Shown here one piece after another: positions 45,364-45,383 of a stretch of DNA of 45,383 bases. The notes beneath the pieces are model-generated. The model did not search any database and was not told the DNA's origin. It saw only the letters and a list, made by a program, of their open reading frames with translations. Source of the stretch: CAZBUB01 sp046546355 (GTDB lineage Bacteria; Desulfobacterota; Desulfovibrionia; Desulfovibrionales; Desulfothermaceae); contig JBKGXZ010000007.1 of assembly GCA_046546355.1 (NCBI GenBank), forward strand, positions 1-45,383, written 5' to 3'. How positions within the stretch are numbered: the stretch's first letter is position 1; the number at the start of each line of letters is the position of its first letter. A program made the position numbers and the translations under genes.

Positions 45364-45383
45364 GTTTAAGCTCCTCTAAAAAA

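Noticed and set aside
1..45383. CRISPR array, rRNA, tRNA or insertion sequence
   Set aside because: No regularly spaced repeats, no rRNA or tRNA patterns and no transposase were seen. The dispersed repeats are irregular in spacing and strand.

Overview
The window looks like the chromosome of a sulfate-reducing desulfobacterium of the Desulfovibrionales type, possibly a salt- or alkali-tolerant one such as a Desulfohalobiaceae relative. This rests on four things: the order of the ffh-rpsP-khpA-rimM-trmD-rplS-rnhB-yraN-rsmI-PTS-smpB-secA-argJ block, which I remember as Desulfovibrio-like; a TrmD with an extra C-terminal methyltransferase domain; a fused FAD/Fe-S lactate/glycolate-type oxidase with a hydrogenase-maturation gene set; and a large Mrp-type cation/proton antiporter operon. 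The genus cannot be fixed from sequence alone.

Layout. Positions 1-18755 are almost entirely minus-strand housekeeping genes. Reading in the direction of transcription these are a sigma-54 activator with a degenerate receiver, an aminotransferase, ffh, rpsP, khpA, rimM, trmD, rplS, rnhB, the YraN-family gene, rsmI, an orphan mannose-type PTS IID gene, ptsH, ptsI, smpB, secA, argJ, an HD hydrolase, a TonB-like protein and a phosphodiesterase. Positions 18900-28000 are mixed in strand and more accessory: larB, trmFO, a flavoprotein reductase, a PaaI thioesterase, a cyclase-family hydrolase, a SUMF1/C-type-lectin-fold protein, a DUF488 protein, a bactofilin with an M23 peptidase, enoyl-CoA hydratase and a YbgC-type thioesterase. 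Positions 28180-37010 are plus-strand: cca, hypF, a 1188-residue FAD/Fe-S oxidoreductase, ruvX and mltG. Positions 37108-44618 hold an 11-gene minus-strand Mrp operon in which MrpA is split and three NuoL/M-like pump subunits are present. A hydrogenase maturation protease closes the window, so a NiFe hydrogenase may lie just beyond the right edge.

Two things stand out. First, the SUMF1-fold protein at 23414-24136 has lost both catalytic cysteines. Its C-terminus has the layout of a diversity-generating retroelement (DGR) variable region: fixed RGGSW, R, P, R and GFRLACSA positions separated by codons that nearly all end in a pyrimidine. No reverse transcriptase or template repeat is in the window, so any DGR would act from elsewhere. 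Second, the intergenic spaces carry a family of mosaic repeats. A shared core with terminal hairpins carries interchangeable internal hairpin modules (a GAGCGGCGCTC palindrome or a GATTACGA stem), and two further repeat modules recur next to them. No transposase is nearby. A palindromic element able to fold as a three-way junction lies upstream of the M23 peptidase gene.

I saw no rRNA, tRNA, tmRNA, CRISPR array or insertion sequence. Promoters listed are matches by eye to -35/-10 consensus and are predictions only.
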